NCBI GenBank assembly: GCA_965226945.1
Contig: OZ245717.1
Span: 2,728,001-2,792,000, forward strand
DNA: 64,000 nucleotides
DNA from: SYLG01 sp965226945
GTDB lineage: Bacteria; Planctomycetota; Planctomycetia; Gemmatales; Gemmataceae
Direction: 5' to 3'
Below are positions 33,114 through 41,166 of the stretch, piece by piece (the first letter of the stretch is position 1; every line of letters starts with the position of its first letter). The notes beneath the pieces were generated by a model. It was not told where the DNA came from, ran no database searches, and worked only from the letters and a program-made list of their open reading frames with translations. Both the position numbers and the translations under genes were made by a program.

Positions 33114-35042
33114 ATGAAAAATATTGCGCACTATCGATCGCCTTATTTATTGGTTTTTCCTATTTTGATCGTCGTCCTCTATTTGTTTTTCCAACCTTTA
33201 ATCGGTAAGAACCTGCCCGAGTCGAAGCCCCTGCGCGCATGGGCCAAGTTCGCCCCTGCCTACCCGATCGTATTCACTTCGCGTAGCGAGCCCACCTCCC
33301 TTATCGCCCCAGCCGATCGCGGCGACGGCTTCACCTACCCGGGCACGATTCCCTGGAAGGCCTCGGAGGGAAGACTGCGGATGCTCACGACCCAGGGCGG
33401 CGTGGTGGAGCTGACCTGGAACCGCCCCCTCGCCGATGGCACAACCCTGATCGATGTCATGAGCCCCACCATCAGCCTCGATGGCAAGCGCATTTTGTTT
33501 GCCGGACGCAAATCCGCGCCCGACGCCGGCCACTGGCGCATCTTCGAAATGGACCTCTCAGGCGAACCGTTCAGACAGCTCACCGGCGGCCCCGGCGATC
33601 CCGGCTGCCACGCGGTTCCTCCCCTGCGATTCGATTCAAGCGGCGCGCTTCTGGGCGAAAACGAACGGCGCCAGATCGATTTCGACGATGTCGATCCGGT
33701 CGATCTCGGCCCCAAGGGAATCGCCTTCGTTTCCAGCCGGTTGCCCGATTTGGGCCGCGACCATTCGCGCCGCTCCACTCAAGTCTGGCGGTTGCCAAAA
33801 AATGCCCTCGAAAACGAATCTCACGAAGCCGTCCCCATTTCCGCCAATCGCAACAACGATCGCTGGCCCTTCCTGCTTGGATGCGACCGGCTTGTCTTCA
33901 GTAGCTGGAGCCGGGTCACCGAAGGGGTCACCCATGACCGCAAAGAGGTCAAACCTTTTTCCGAGGGCGGGTCATTTGCCCATCACCCTTACGAAAACTG
34001 GATGGCTTCGCGCCTCACTCCCAACGGCGCTGAATTCGGCTACGCCATCAAAAGCGCCGAACCAGTCTGGCGGCCGCGCCCGCTGTTCAACGGGCGCATC
34101 GTCTACATGACCGAATCGCCCAAGGACCCTGGCGCCATCCGCATCGCTCAGGCCGACTGGGGATACATCCGCTCCAGCCCCAGTTCGCTCGCCTATGAAA
34201 CCCAGTTTCCCGATCAGGGAAACGCTCTCCGATTGTGGGGGCCGCAAAAAGATCAACAAGGTCGTGAACTCCTATGCGGCTGTCCCAGCCCTTCACCGGA
34301 AAATGCCGTGCTCTTCGCGGGAGCGCTCAAGGGGCAGCCCAAGGAGACCTACGCGCTTTACCAGACCCACGATGACTGGACCGATGGCGAAGCAGCGGTC
34401 CAGCTATTATTTGACGATCCCAACCTGGTCGATTCGGAACCGGTCGCGGTTTACGCGCGGGAGATCCAATTCGTCGACAACGATCAAGCTGCCGTCACCA
34501 CGAACCGCCACAAGCCCGAATCAATCAGCTTCGCCTCGGGAGGCAAATTCCGCGGGCCGATGGGTTATCTGGAGAATTTGGCCGTATTGTTGCCCGTCCG
34601 CAGTCCCATCCCCTGGAACGACGCCAAGGCGGGATCGCGAGTCGATCCGCAAATCAACCCTTTGATTCCCGCGCCGACCATGATCAAGTCGATCGCTTTT
34701 TACGGTTCGCGCCGCGATCGCTTCGACGATCCGAACAATCCGCGCATCAAGGGCGGCCTCGAAGCTCTTGCCGTCGAAGCCCTCCGGCCGGAAGGATCGT
34801 TGGAACACTGGGTGCCAAGCGATCCGCTCGTGCCAACCCTGCTCGCCGGCCTCGACAGCGAAGGGAAAATCGCGACCTGGCAAGGCAAAGCCAAGGACCC
34901 ATCCGGCAAGCTTGCCACCTACATTGCCTTTGCCGGCGATCACTACAGCGCCGCCAAACCCAATGGCTACCACTACTGCAACGGCTGCCACGCCGGCCAC
35001 ACCTTCCTCTCGCTGTCGGCCCGCGAGAAAAAGGCCAAGTGA
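33114..35042 (+). CDS. Membrane-anchored propeller protein with C-terminal haem motif
   Basis: This is a 642-aa protein. One N-terminal helix (YLLVFPILIVVLYLFFQPL, about residues 10-28) anchors it. The body contains PD40/WD-like repeats: ISLDGKRILFAGRKS, GPKGIAFVSSRLPDLG, LFNGRIVYMTESP and further blades up to about residue 560. The C-terminus ends in YHYCNGCHAGHTFLSL, a CxxCH haem c motif with a possible distal His/Met region only 20 residues from the end. The general plan (propeller plus late CxxCH) recalls planctomycete proteins annotated as hydrazine-synthase-alpha-like, but I see no proof of that activity, and a single haem argues against it. It is preceded by a terminator and followed by a convergent DUF1272 gene. 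It probably sits in the periplasmic space, inferred from the anchor and haem motif. Confidence 0.75.
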   Translation: MKNIAHYRSPYLLVFPILIVVLYLFFQPLIGKNLPESKPLRAWAKFAPAYPIVFTSRSEPTSLIAPADRGDGFTYPGTIPWKASEGRLRMLTTQGGVVELTWNRPLADGTTLIDVMSPTISLDGKRILFAGRKSAPDAGHWRIFEMDLSGEPFRQLTGGPGDPGCHAVPPLRFDSSGALLGENERRQIDFDDVDPVDLGPKGIAFVSSRLPDLGRDHSRRSTQVWRLPKNALENESHEAVPISANRNNDRWPFLLGCDRLVFSSWSRVTEGVTHDRKEVKPFSEGGSFAHHPYENWMASRLTPNGAEFGYAIKSAEPVWRPRPLFNGRIVYMTESPKDPGAIRIAQADWGYIRSSPSSLAYETQFPDQGNALRLWGPQKDQQGRELLCGCPSPSPENAVLFAGALKGQPKETYALYQTHDDWTDGEAAVQLLFDDPNLVDSEPVAVYAREIQFVDNDQAAVTTNRHKPESISFASGGKFRGPMGYLENLAVLLPVRSPIPWNDAKAGSRVDPQINPLIPAPTMIKSIAFYGSRRDRFDDPNNPRIKGGLEALAVEALRPEGSLEHWVPSDPLVPTLLAGLDSEGKIATWQGKAKDPSGKLATYIAFAGDHYSAAKPNGYHYCNGCHAGHTFLSLSAREKKAK

Positions 35043-35114
35043 ATGGGGCGCCTGTCTGCCGCCCGACGCACCGGCAGCGGGTTCAAGGCTCCCAACCGCC
35101 TTCTTTGTTTGACC

Positions 35115-35354
35115 TCAGGTGCAACCGGCTTCCTTGACCACTCGCTTCGTGGAGGGTGGGTATTTTCCCAGCATGGATGCCGGCCGGATCGGCCGCGCCA
35201 CGAGATTGCCCCGGCAATTGGGGCAGCGGTGATTGAGTTGGTTTTGCGCGCAATCGGCGCAAAAGGTGCATTCGAACGTACAGATGACCGCCTGATCCGA
35301 TTCCGGCGGAAGATCGCGGCCGCAGCATTCGCAACAGGGTCGAAGTTCCAGCAT
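35115..35354 (-). CDS. DUF1272 small zinc-ribbon protein
   Basis: This is a 79-aa protein that matches the DUF1272 pattern well. It has paired cysteines CCECC, CTFECTFCADC and a C-x2-C at CPNC, which likely bind two zinc ions, and the conserved tail VARPIRPASMLGKYPPSTKR. GAGG lies a few bases before the ATG. The family is small and uncharacterised in bacteria. The gene stands alone, 72 bases from the convergent propeller gene and 148 bases from the cytochrome gene upstream. Confidence 0.9.
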   Translation of the reverse strand: MLELRPCCECCGRDLPPESDQAVICTFECTFCADCAQNQLNHRCPNCRGNLVARPIRPASMLGKYPPSTKRVVKEAGCT

Positions 35355-35502
35355 GTTTTTTTCCTCTATTTGATTCGAATTCTATGATCGCCCGAACCTA
35401 TCGGCGTGTTCGCCTATTTCGGTGAGTAATTGGCAATCTGTGAATGCTGGACTAACGATTATACGTCCTTCAAAAAGACTGTTTATACGACGCATCATTC
35501 AT

Positions 35503-37347
35503 TCACTTCTTTCGACTTGGCGCAGCGCCCGAAGGCTGCATTGTCAACAGCGCCGCCGGATGTAGTTTCAAGGCGGCCCGTGTCGCCGCGTCCGCACCGG
35601 CACGGTCTCTCACCAGGGCCAGCGCCTGCGCCTGGATTTGGTAATATTCCCAGCGCCAGGGATTCAGTTTCACAAGCTGGCCGGACCAGGCGGCCGCTTT
35701 CGCCGCGGCACCGCTTTGCGCAGCGAGCACCGCGGCATTGTAAAGCGAATTCTCCTCATTCGGAAATCGCTCAAGCAAGGCCTCAAACGATTTCAACGCC
35801 TCGGCACGCTGATCCAAATACCACCAGGCTTTCGCCTGGGCGTACAAGGCAGCCGCATCGTTGCGATCGGTCGCGCAAACCGGTTTGAGCAAGGGCAGCG
35901 CCAACTTCGCGAGTTTCTTGGCTTCGGGAATGGCACTCTTATCTGCCTGGGAAATCAAGGCGATGGCCAGATCCCGATCACTGTCGGCAACTTGATTGCC
36001 GAGCAATGCGGCCAGGGGATACTCCCCTTTCGGTTTCGCTGAGGTACTCGCTAAGCCAGCCTTGCGCGGCACGCGATGATCGGTGATCTGAAGATGAGGA
36101 AACTTGCTCGCGGCCTTGGGCATGTGGCAGGCGATGCAGCTATCCTTTTGCGCCTTCCTTTGATCTAGCGGCAGGTTACATGGCTGCCGCTCGTGACAGG
36201 CCATGCAGCGGTGCCGATAAAACGTCTCTCGCTCCGCCTCGGCAGGCAGACCATGCGGATCATGACAGGAGATGCATCCGAGTTTCTTTTCCCCCTCGCT
36301 TGCCAAATAACATCGGCTTTCCAGCATTTGCGGGACCGCGCCGACAAACTCGGGTGCTCCAGGATCGGCGTCCGTTTTGATGTAATCACGCAGAAACGCA
36401 TCGAGCGGCAGCCCGGGCCGATAGTCGAACTGCTTGCGGCCGCGGCGCAAGACCCGTTCGGCACTTTGCAGATGGCACTGCCAGCAAACATCTTCCCGCG
36501 TGCGATGATCCATGTGCCGGGGATTGGCAATCGTCAGATCGCGTTGATTCGCGGTGGGCTGCGCAGTCTGGTGGGCTGTGTGCAGTTGGCCCGGCCCGTG
36601 GCAACGTTCGCAACCGATCGCCTCGCCATGAAAGACCGGCTTCGCGTAACGGTTGATCGCGCCTGCAATCGGTTCGGCCTGGTTGCAATGGCAGAACAGG
36701 CATTCCGAAGTGATCGGCCTGCTGAAATGGAGATTGGCCTTTTCGTATTGAGGGGAAAGGTCCCAGCTCTTGGTTTCGACATACCAAGCCAGGGGCGACT
36801 GGAACAAGTAACCATCATGATCGATCAGATAAGATCGGCCCCGCGATCCCGAACCGACCACCCAGCTCATTTCCCGCGATAGCTCGGCGACACGCCGGCC
36901 GTCGCTATCTTTGAGAATCTCGCCATGAATCATCGCCTCGCCCTTGAGGTCCGCACGGAAGGTGAAGGGGCCGGACACGAAGGGGGAATGAAACCCCTCG
37001 CCGAACTGCTCGATCTTCGCCGCCCGGCTCACGCTGGCCAGCGAGCGCCCCATTGGATGGGTTCGGTACGATTCGACGATCTTGCCATGACAGCCAGCAC
37101 AGGCTTCGTCGCCGACAAAGGCCACGTCGGGCTTCACATTGAGAAAGGGGCTCGTTAGCACCCGCCCCGGATGAGGCGGTTCCGCAAGCGCCACCACCTT
37201 TTTTTCCTCACCTGACGGCTTGGGCGTGCCCCCACCAAAAAAATACCAGCCGGTCGCAACGAGCGCCAAAAAACCAACCACCGCCAGGCCCAAGAAAAGG
37301 GCCCGCGCTCGACCATTCCCCCGCGTGGTCTTGGCTACCTTCGCCAT
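35503..37347 (-). CDS. Seven-haem cytochrome c with C-terminal TPR repeats
   Basis: This is a 614-aa protein with an N-terminal membrane anchor (LFLGLAVVGFLALVATGWYFFGG) and a periplasmic body. I count seven CxxCH haem sites: CAGCH, CLFCH, CERCH, CWQCH, CISCH, CMACH and CIACH, between about residues 82 and 410. Extra histidines (HPMGRS, HMPK, HITD-type KFPHLQITDHRV) could be axial ligands. The final 170 residues form TPR-like helices (ALYAQAKAWWYLDQRAEALKSFEALL, YNAAVLAAQSGAAAKAAAWSG). Such TPR-cytochromes are common in planctomycetes and may pass electrons to unknown partners. It runs just seven bases downstream of the flavin monooxygenase gene, so the two may share a transcript. The upstream genes are flavin and ATP-grasp enzymes. 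Confidence 0.9.
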   Translation of the reverse strand: MAKVAKTTRGNGRARALFLGLAVVGFLALVATGWYFFGGGTPKPSGEEKKVVALAEPPHPGRVLTSPFLNVKPDVAFVGDEACAGCHGKIVESYRTHPMGRSLASVSRAAKIEQFGEGFHSPFVSGPFTFRADLKGEAMIHGEILKDSDGRRVAELSREMSWVVGSGSRGRSYLIDHDGYLFQSPLAWYVETKSWDLSPQYEKANLHFSRPITSECLFCHCNQAEPIAGAINRYAKPVFHGEAIGCERCHGPGQLHTAHQTAQPTANQRDLTIANPRHMDHRTREDVCWQCHLQSAERVLRRGRKQFDYRPGLPLDAFLRDYIKTDADPGAPEFVGAVPQMLESRCYLASEGEKKLGCISCHDPHGLPAEAERETFYRHRCMACHERQPCNLPLDQRKAQKDSCIACHMPKAASKFPHLQITDHRVPRKAGLASTSAKPKGEYPLAALLGNQVADSDRDLAIALISQADKSAIPEAKKLAKLALPLLKPVCATDRNDAAALYAQAKAWWYLDQRAEALKSFEALLERFPNEENSLYNAAVLAAQSGAAAKAAAWSGQLVKLNPWRWEYYQIQAQALALVRDRAGADAATRAALKLHPAALLTMQPSGAAPSRKK

Positions 37348-37353
37348 GATCGC

Positions 37354-38406
37354 TTATCCATGGAGCGCCGGTTCCTTGCGCGACAATGGCTGGATCACTT
37401 CCTCGGCGAAGCGCTCCATCTCTTCTAGCTGCGGACTGCATTGCAAAAGAAAGAGCGAAATCCCGGCTTGCTCAAATTCACCCACCCGGTCCATGACCTG
37501 TGCCGGCGTGCCGATCAAACCAGAACGCAGGCCCCGGTTGCTCACGGAATAATCTTCAAGCGATACCCGCTGCTCAAGCTGGGTACCGGACAACCACTGC
37601 TGATAGTTGCTGTAACCGGCCGCCGATTGTTTGACATCGGTGATGCGCGCCAGTTCCGCCTGGGCCTTCTGCTCGCTCTCGCGCACGATCGAATAGCCGG
37701 CCACGCCAAACGTCATCGGCGGCAGGCCCATTCGCTCTCTTCGTGCGCGCATATCGGCAACGCGCGCGGCGATCTTTTCGGGTGGATCGCCATGCATGAC
37801 ATAGGCATCGCACCTAGCCGCGATCAACTCCTTGGCGGCCTCCGATTCGCCGCCCGCGTAGATCGGGGGACGGGGTTGAGTCAACGGCTTGGGCTGAAGC
37901 ACCGTCTCGCGCACCTGGTAATATTTCCCTTCCTTGGAATAGCCATCGCGCTTCCAGAGGTTATCGACAATGTCGAGCCATTCGGCGGTACGGGCATAGC
38001 GATCGTCATGCTTTTCAAAGTGCACGCCGTACTTTTCCGCTTCGTCCTTCCACCAACTCGACACGACATTGAGCGATAACCGGCCGCCGCCGCCAATTTG
38101 ATCGATGTTGGCCGCCTGCTTGGCGAGCAGGGCCGGGTTGTGAAAGGTGGGTCGCACCGCCACCATGAACTCGAGCCTTTCGGTGACCGCCGTCAAGGCC
38201 GCGGCCGTGCTCCAGGCATCAAGGGACGGGGCGTCGATCCCCTTGATGTCGTTGAGGTTCAGCTCCGCCACCAGGGTTAAGTCGAAGCCGATCTGTTCGC
38301 TGCGCCGCGACAGCCGTTTGGCATAGTCCCAGGTGGCCTCCATCTTCTCGTCATCGACGTTGCGCAGCCAGCCGCCAAACACCGGCATCCAGAACCCGTA
38401 ACGCAT
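37354..38406 (-). CDS. LLM-class flavin-dependent monooxygenase
   Basis: This is a luciferase-like monooxygenase of about 350 aa in the alkanesulfonate/dimethylsulfone group (SsuD/SfnG-like). It starts RYGFWMPVFGGWLRN and contains the typical barrel stretches GFDLTLVAELNLNDIKG, LEFMVAVRPTFHNPALLAKQAANIDQIGGGRL-like GGGGRLSLNVVSSWWKDE, and YAGGESEAAKELIA. FMNH2-dependent members need a separate flavin reductase, which is not seen here. I chose the ATG at 38406, preceded by GAGG at good spacing; a GTG at 38415 is possible. It lies directly after the ATP-grasp gene (58-base gap) and before the seven-haem cytochrome. Substrate is unknown; sulfonate or sulfone cleavage is plausible by family. Confidence 0.88.
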   Translation of the reverse strand: MRYGFWMPVFGGWLRNVDDEKMEATWDYAKRLSRRSEQIGFDLTLVAELNLNDIKGIDAPSLDAWSTAAALTAVTERLEFMVAVRPTFHNPALLAKQAANIDQIGGGGRLSLNVVSSWWKDEAEKYGVHFEKHDDRYARTAEWLDIVDNLWKRDGYSKEGKYYQVRETVLQPKPLTQPRPPIYAGGESEAAKELIAARCDAYVMHGDPPEKIAARVADMRARRERMGLPPMTFGVAGYSIVRESEQKAQAELARITDVKQSAAGYSNYQQWLSGTQLEQRVSLEDYSVSNRGLRSGLIGTPAQVMDRVGEFEQAGISLFLLQCSPQLEEMERFAEEVIQPLSRKEPALHG

Positions 38407-38464
38407 GGACCTCACCTCTGCAATTGCTTTTTTGCTTGCTCGCTTGTTCGCTTGTCTGTTCGCC

Positions 38465-39496
38465 TTAAATCGCGGCGTCCCAATCGGCCATGCCGGAGAT
38501 CGCTTGCATCACGCGCGATTTGCTCTCCGTCGACTTGGGCTTGCGCGCCTTGGCTTCGAGGAAATCAACCAGCCTTGCGAACGGATCGAACCCGACCACG
38601 TTGACCCCGTCCGCCACGAAGTTGGAAAGCGCGTTGACGTCGTAATAGACGAGCTTGCCGTCGCGGTCGTCAATCATGCACTCGATCCCGCCCACATCGA
38701 TGCCCGCGGTGCGCATGATGCGCTCGCAAGCGTCGATCACTTCAGGCGGTGGAGTCGTCGCCTCCACTTTTAGGCCGGTTTTCGGCGCATCGACCGGGCA
38801 GGCGGAGCGGGTCAATTCCATGCCGTCGCTACGCTGGCAGATATCGGCCGGGCACAGGTTGAACGTCTCTCCGGTGATATGAATTTTGATCGCATAGAGG
38901 AAGCGACCGCCAAGAACTTCGATGCGTGTGATGCTGCCGCCACGCGACGGGATGAATTCCTGGACAAGCGCGGTGTGGTCCACGCCAAAGTCGAGCCGGT
39001 TTTCCGCGGCGGCTCGTTCCAGATCAGCCTTTTTGTCGAAGCGCACGATCCCCGCGCCGCTGCCGCCGACATTCGCCTTAAACACCACGGGAAAGCGCAA
39101 GCCGGCGCTGGCGGGCCCGACCTGGCTGGCGTGATTGACCACCCGGGACAGGGGGTAACGCAGACCGAGCGATTCCAAAAGGGTAAGCTGGCGCGCCTTG
39201 GAAATTTCATAGGTGAAACCCGACAGGCCGTTGATCGTGGGCACTCCCTGGCGCTCCAGGTGAGCCAGATACCCCAGCGTGAAGAACATTCCCTGCAAAC
39301 CGCCGCGCAGGTAGGCTGACGGGCTCATCCGGTTGAAGACGAGGCTGTAAGGAGAATCGGCTTCGGACGGGTCATAGCCGTGAGCTCGGGGGTCGAGGCG
39401 AACATGGCTGATCCCGCGGCGGTCGAGCTCGGCGAGCAAGGGACGAAACCAGTCGGGTTGTTCGTAGTAAATGGCAAACGGCTGCTGCGCTTTCAT
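38465..39496 (-). CDS. ATP-grasp ligase (RimK-like)
   Basis: This is an ATP-grasp enzyme of about 343 aa that would join a carboxylate and an amine or thiol through an acylphosphate. Visible elements are the pre-ATP domain (PFAIYYEQPDWFRPLLAELDRRG), then GFTYEISKARQLTLLESLGL, and the ATP-binding strands RFPVVFKANVGGSGAGIVRF with the glycine-rich loop. ALVQEFIPS and IDVGGIECMIDDRDGKLVYYDVNALSNF provide the E/D-rich metal site typical of RimK or glutathione-synthetase-like ligases. I used the ATG at 39496. It is transcribed before, and next to, the LLM monooxygenase. The pairing of an ATP-grasp ligase with a flavin monooxygenase suggests an amino-acid or peptide conjugate made or broken in a small pathway. 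Confidence 0.85.
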   Translation of the reverse strand: MKAQQPFAIYYEQPDWFRPLLAELDRRGISHVRLDPRAHGYDPSEADSPYSLVFNRMSPSAYLRGGLQGMFFTLGYLAHLERQGVPTINGLSGFTYEISKARQLTLLESLGLRYPLSRVVNHASQVGPASAGLRFPVVFKANVGGSGAGIVRFDKKADLERAAAENRLDFGVDHTALVQEFIPSRGGSITRIEVLGGRFLYAIKIHITGETFNLCPADICQRSDGMELTRSACPVDAPKTGLKVEATTPPPEVIDACERIMRTAGIDVGGIECMIDDRDGKLVYYDVNALSNFVADGVNVVGFDPFARLVDFLEAKARKPKSTESKSRVMQAISGMADWDAAI

Positions 39497-39745
39497 CGAA
39501 TTCACTCAAATCTTCAAGGCGAGCCAGGGGGGCTCGAAGGAAAAGGCCTTTCCAAAGCAAGTCGATCTTCCTGGTGCCGGAAGATCAGGCGCACAAGAGA
39601 TATTGATAGGAATCGGTCCTGGATCGAAATCTGGAGCGCCCAGGAATCGCGAGGGCCGGCCCGCTGGCCCATGGGTCATTCATTTGCCGGCCGTAAGACA
39701 ATCCTTGCTTACCTTTAAGACCTGGCTCGACGCGGCGGCACGACC

Positions 39746-41140
39746 ATGCGCATTGCCCTGTTACACGCACTGCTCCTTTCCTTTGGATTGCCGGGAATCA
39801 CTCGGGCAGAACCGGAGAATGCCGCCAGGCCCAACATCGTTTTTCTAGTCGCCGACGATCTTGGCTGGGCCGATGTGGGCTGGCATAAGGGAGAAATTCA
39901 AACTCCTCATCTGGACCAATTGGCTCATGGCGGCGCGCGTCTGGAATCTCATTATGTGTTGCCCGTCTGCTCGCCGACGCGTGCCGCGCTCATGACGGGC
40001 CGCTATCCGATCCGCCATGGCTTGCAGGTAGGAGTCGTGCGGCCCTGGGCTCAGTATGGTCTGCCTCTCGAAGAACAACTGATTTCCCAAGGACTCAAGT
40101 CGGCGGGCTATACAACCGCCATTTGCGGCAAGTGGCACCTGGGCCACTACCAACCCGCGTATCTGCCCATGCGCCGAGGATTCGACCATCAGTATGGCAA
40201 CTACAACGGTGCAATCGATTACAACACGCATATGCGCGATGGCGGCTTCGACTGGCATCGCGATGACAAGGTCTGCCGCGATGAAGGGTACAGCACCCAC
40301 CTGGTGGCGCGTGAAGCGGTCAACTTCATCGGGAAGCAATCCGTCAGTGCTCCCTTCTTCCTTTATGTTCCTTTCAATGCCGTGCATGCGCCCCACCAGG
40401 TCCCAGCCAAATATCTGGAGCCCTATGCGCACCTGAAGGGCCCGCGCAAAGTCTACGCGGGAATGGTCAGCGCCATGGATGAAGCCATCGGCCAGATCGT
40501 CGCGGCGATCGACAAGAAAGGGGTGCGTAAGCAAACGCTGATCGTCTTCACCAGCGACAACGGCGGCCCCCAGCCGGGTGTCGTGACGAGTAACGGACCG
40601 CTACGCGCCGGCAAGGCGACCCTTTATGAAGGAGGCCTTCGAGTTGCCGCTTGTGCCAACTGGCAGGGAGTGATCTCCGCGCAAACGGAAGTCACCGAGC
40701 CGATTCACGCCGTCGACTGGTATCCGACGCTTCTGGGATTGGCTCAGGCCAAGGTCGAGCAAAAACAACCCCTTGATGGCAAGGATATCTGGGAAACGAT
40801 CGTGAAGGGCAAGCCGACGCCCCACGAGCATTTCTTGCTGAATGCGACGCCGAATGGTGGCGCCGTGCGCGCAGGCGACTGGAAACTACTCGTTAATGGA
40901 AGCCGCACCGCGGAAAATCCCGATGGCGCCGAGGTGAGCGCCTCAACCGAAGCAGCTTCCGTGGAACTGTTCCACCTGAAAAACGATCCGTACGAGAAGA
41001 CGAATCTGGCCGCGGCCAACCCAGCCAAGGTCAAGGAATTGCAGGAGCTCCTTGATGAGTATGCCAAGGGGGCGGTAGCGCCCAAGGCCCGGCCCAAGCC
41101 GCCAGGATTTAAGACTCCGAAGGTGTGGGGAGAATCGTGA
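39746..41140 (+). CDS. Exported sulfatase (Cys-type)
   Basis: This is a 464-aa sulfatase. The signal peptide RIALLHALLLSFGLPGITRA ends near residue 21. NIVFLVADDLGWADVGWHKG has the first metal aspartates; VCSPTRAALMTGRYPIRHG is the formylglycine motif with cysteine in the C-x-P-x-R context. KWHLGHYQPAY and FTSDNGGPQPG complete the site. The C-terminal region has the 'GAVRAGDWKLLV' and 'NLAAANPAKVKELQELL' features of N-sulphoglucosamine/arylsulfatase B-like members. It starts downstream of a 249-base divergent spacer with the ATP-grasp gene, and its stop (TGA at 41140) is 26 bases from the start of the next sulfatase, so the two are likely one operon. The substrate is probably a sulfated sugar. 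Confidence 0.94.
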   Translation: MRIALLHALLLSFGLPGITRAEPENAARPNIVFLVADDLGWADVGWHKGEIQTPHLDQLAHGGARLESHYVLPVCSPTRAALMTGRYPIRHGLQVGVVRPWAQYGLPLEEQLISQGLKSAGYTTAICGKWHLGHYQPAYLPMRRGFDHQYGNYNGAIDYNTHMRDGGFDWHRDDKVCRDEGYSTHLVAREAVNFIGKQSVSAPFFLYVPFNAVHAPHQVPAKYLEPYAHLKGPRKVYAGMVSAMDEAIGQIVAAIDKKGVRKQTLIVFTSDNGGPQPGVVTSNGPLRAGKATLYEGGLRVAACANWQGVISAQTEVTEPIHAVDWYPTLLGLAQAKVEQKQPLDGKDIWETIVKGKPTPHEHFLLNATPNGGAVRAGDWKLLVNGSRTAENPDGAEVSASTEAASVELFHLKNDPYEKTNLAAANPAKVKELQELLDEYAKGAVAPKARPKPPGFKTPKVWGES

Positions 41141-41166
41141 TCCTTTGTCTCGGAGGTTCGCCGATC

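Noticed and set aside
31899..33131. Minus-strand frame of 410 codons opposite the DUF1559 gene
   Set aside because: Opposes a gene with a prepilin signal and the DUF1559 tail; no signal or domain of its own.
33114..35042. Hydrazine synthase alpha subunit (anammox)
   Set aside because: Only a general propeller-plus-CxxCH plan is shared; no beta/gamma subunits or other anammox genes are present.
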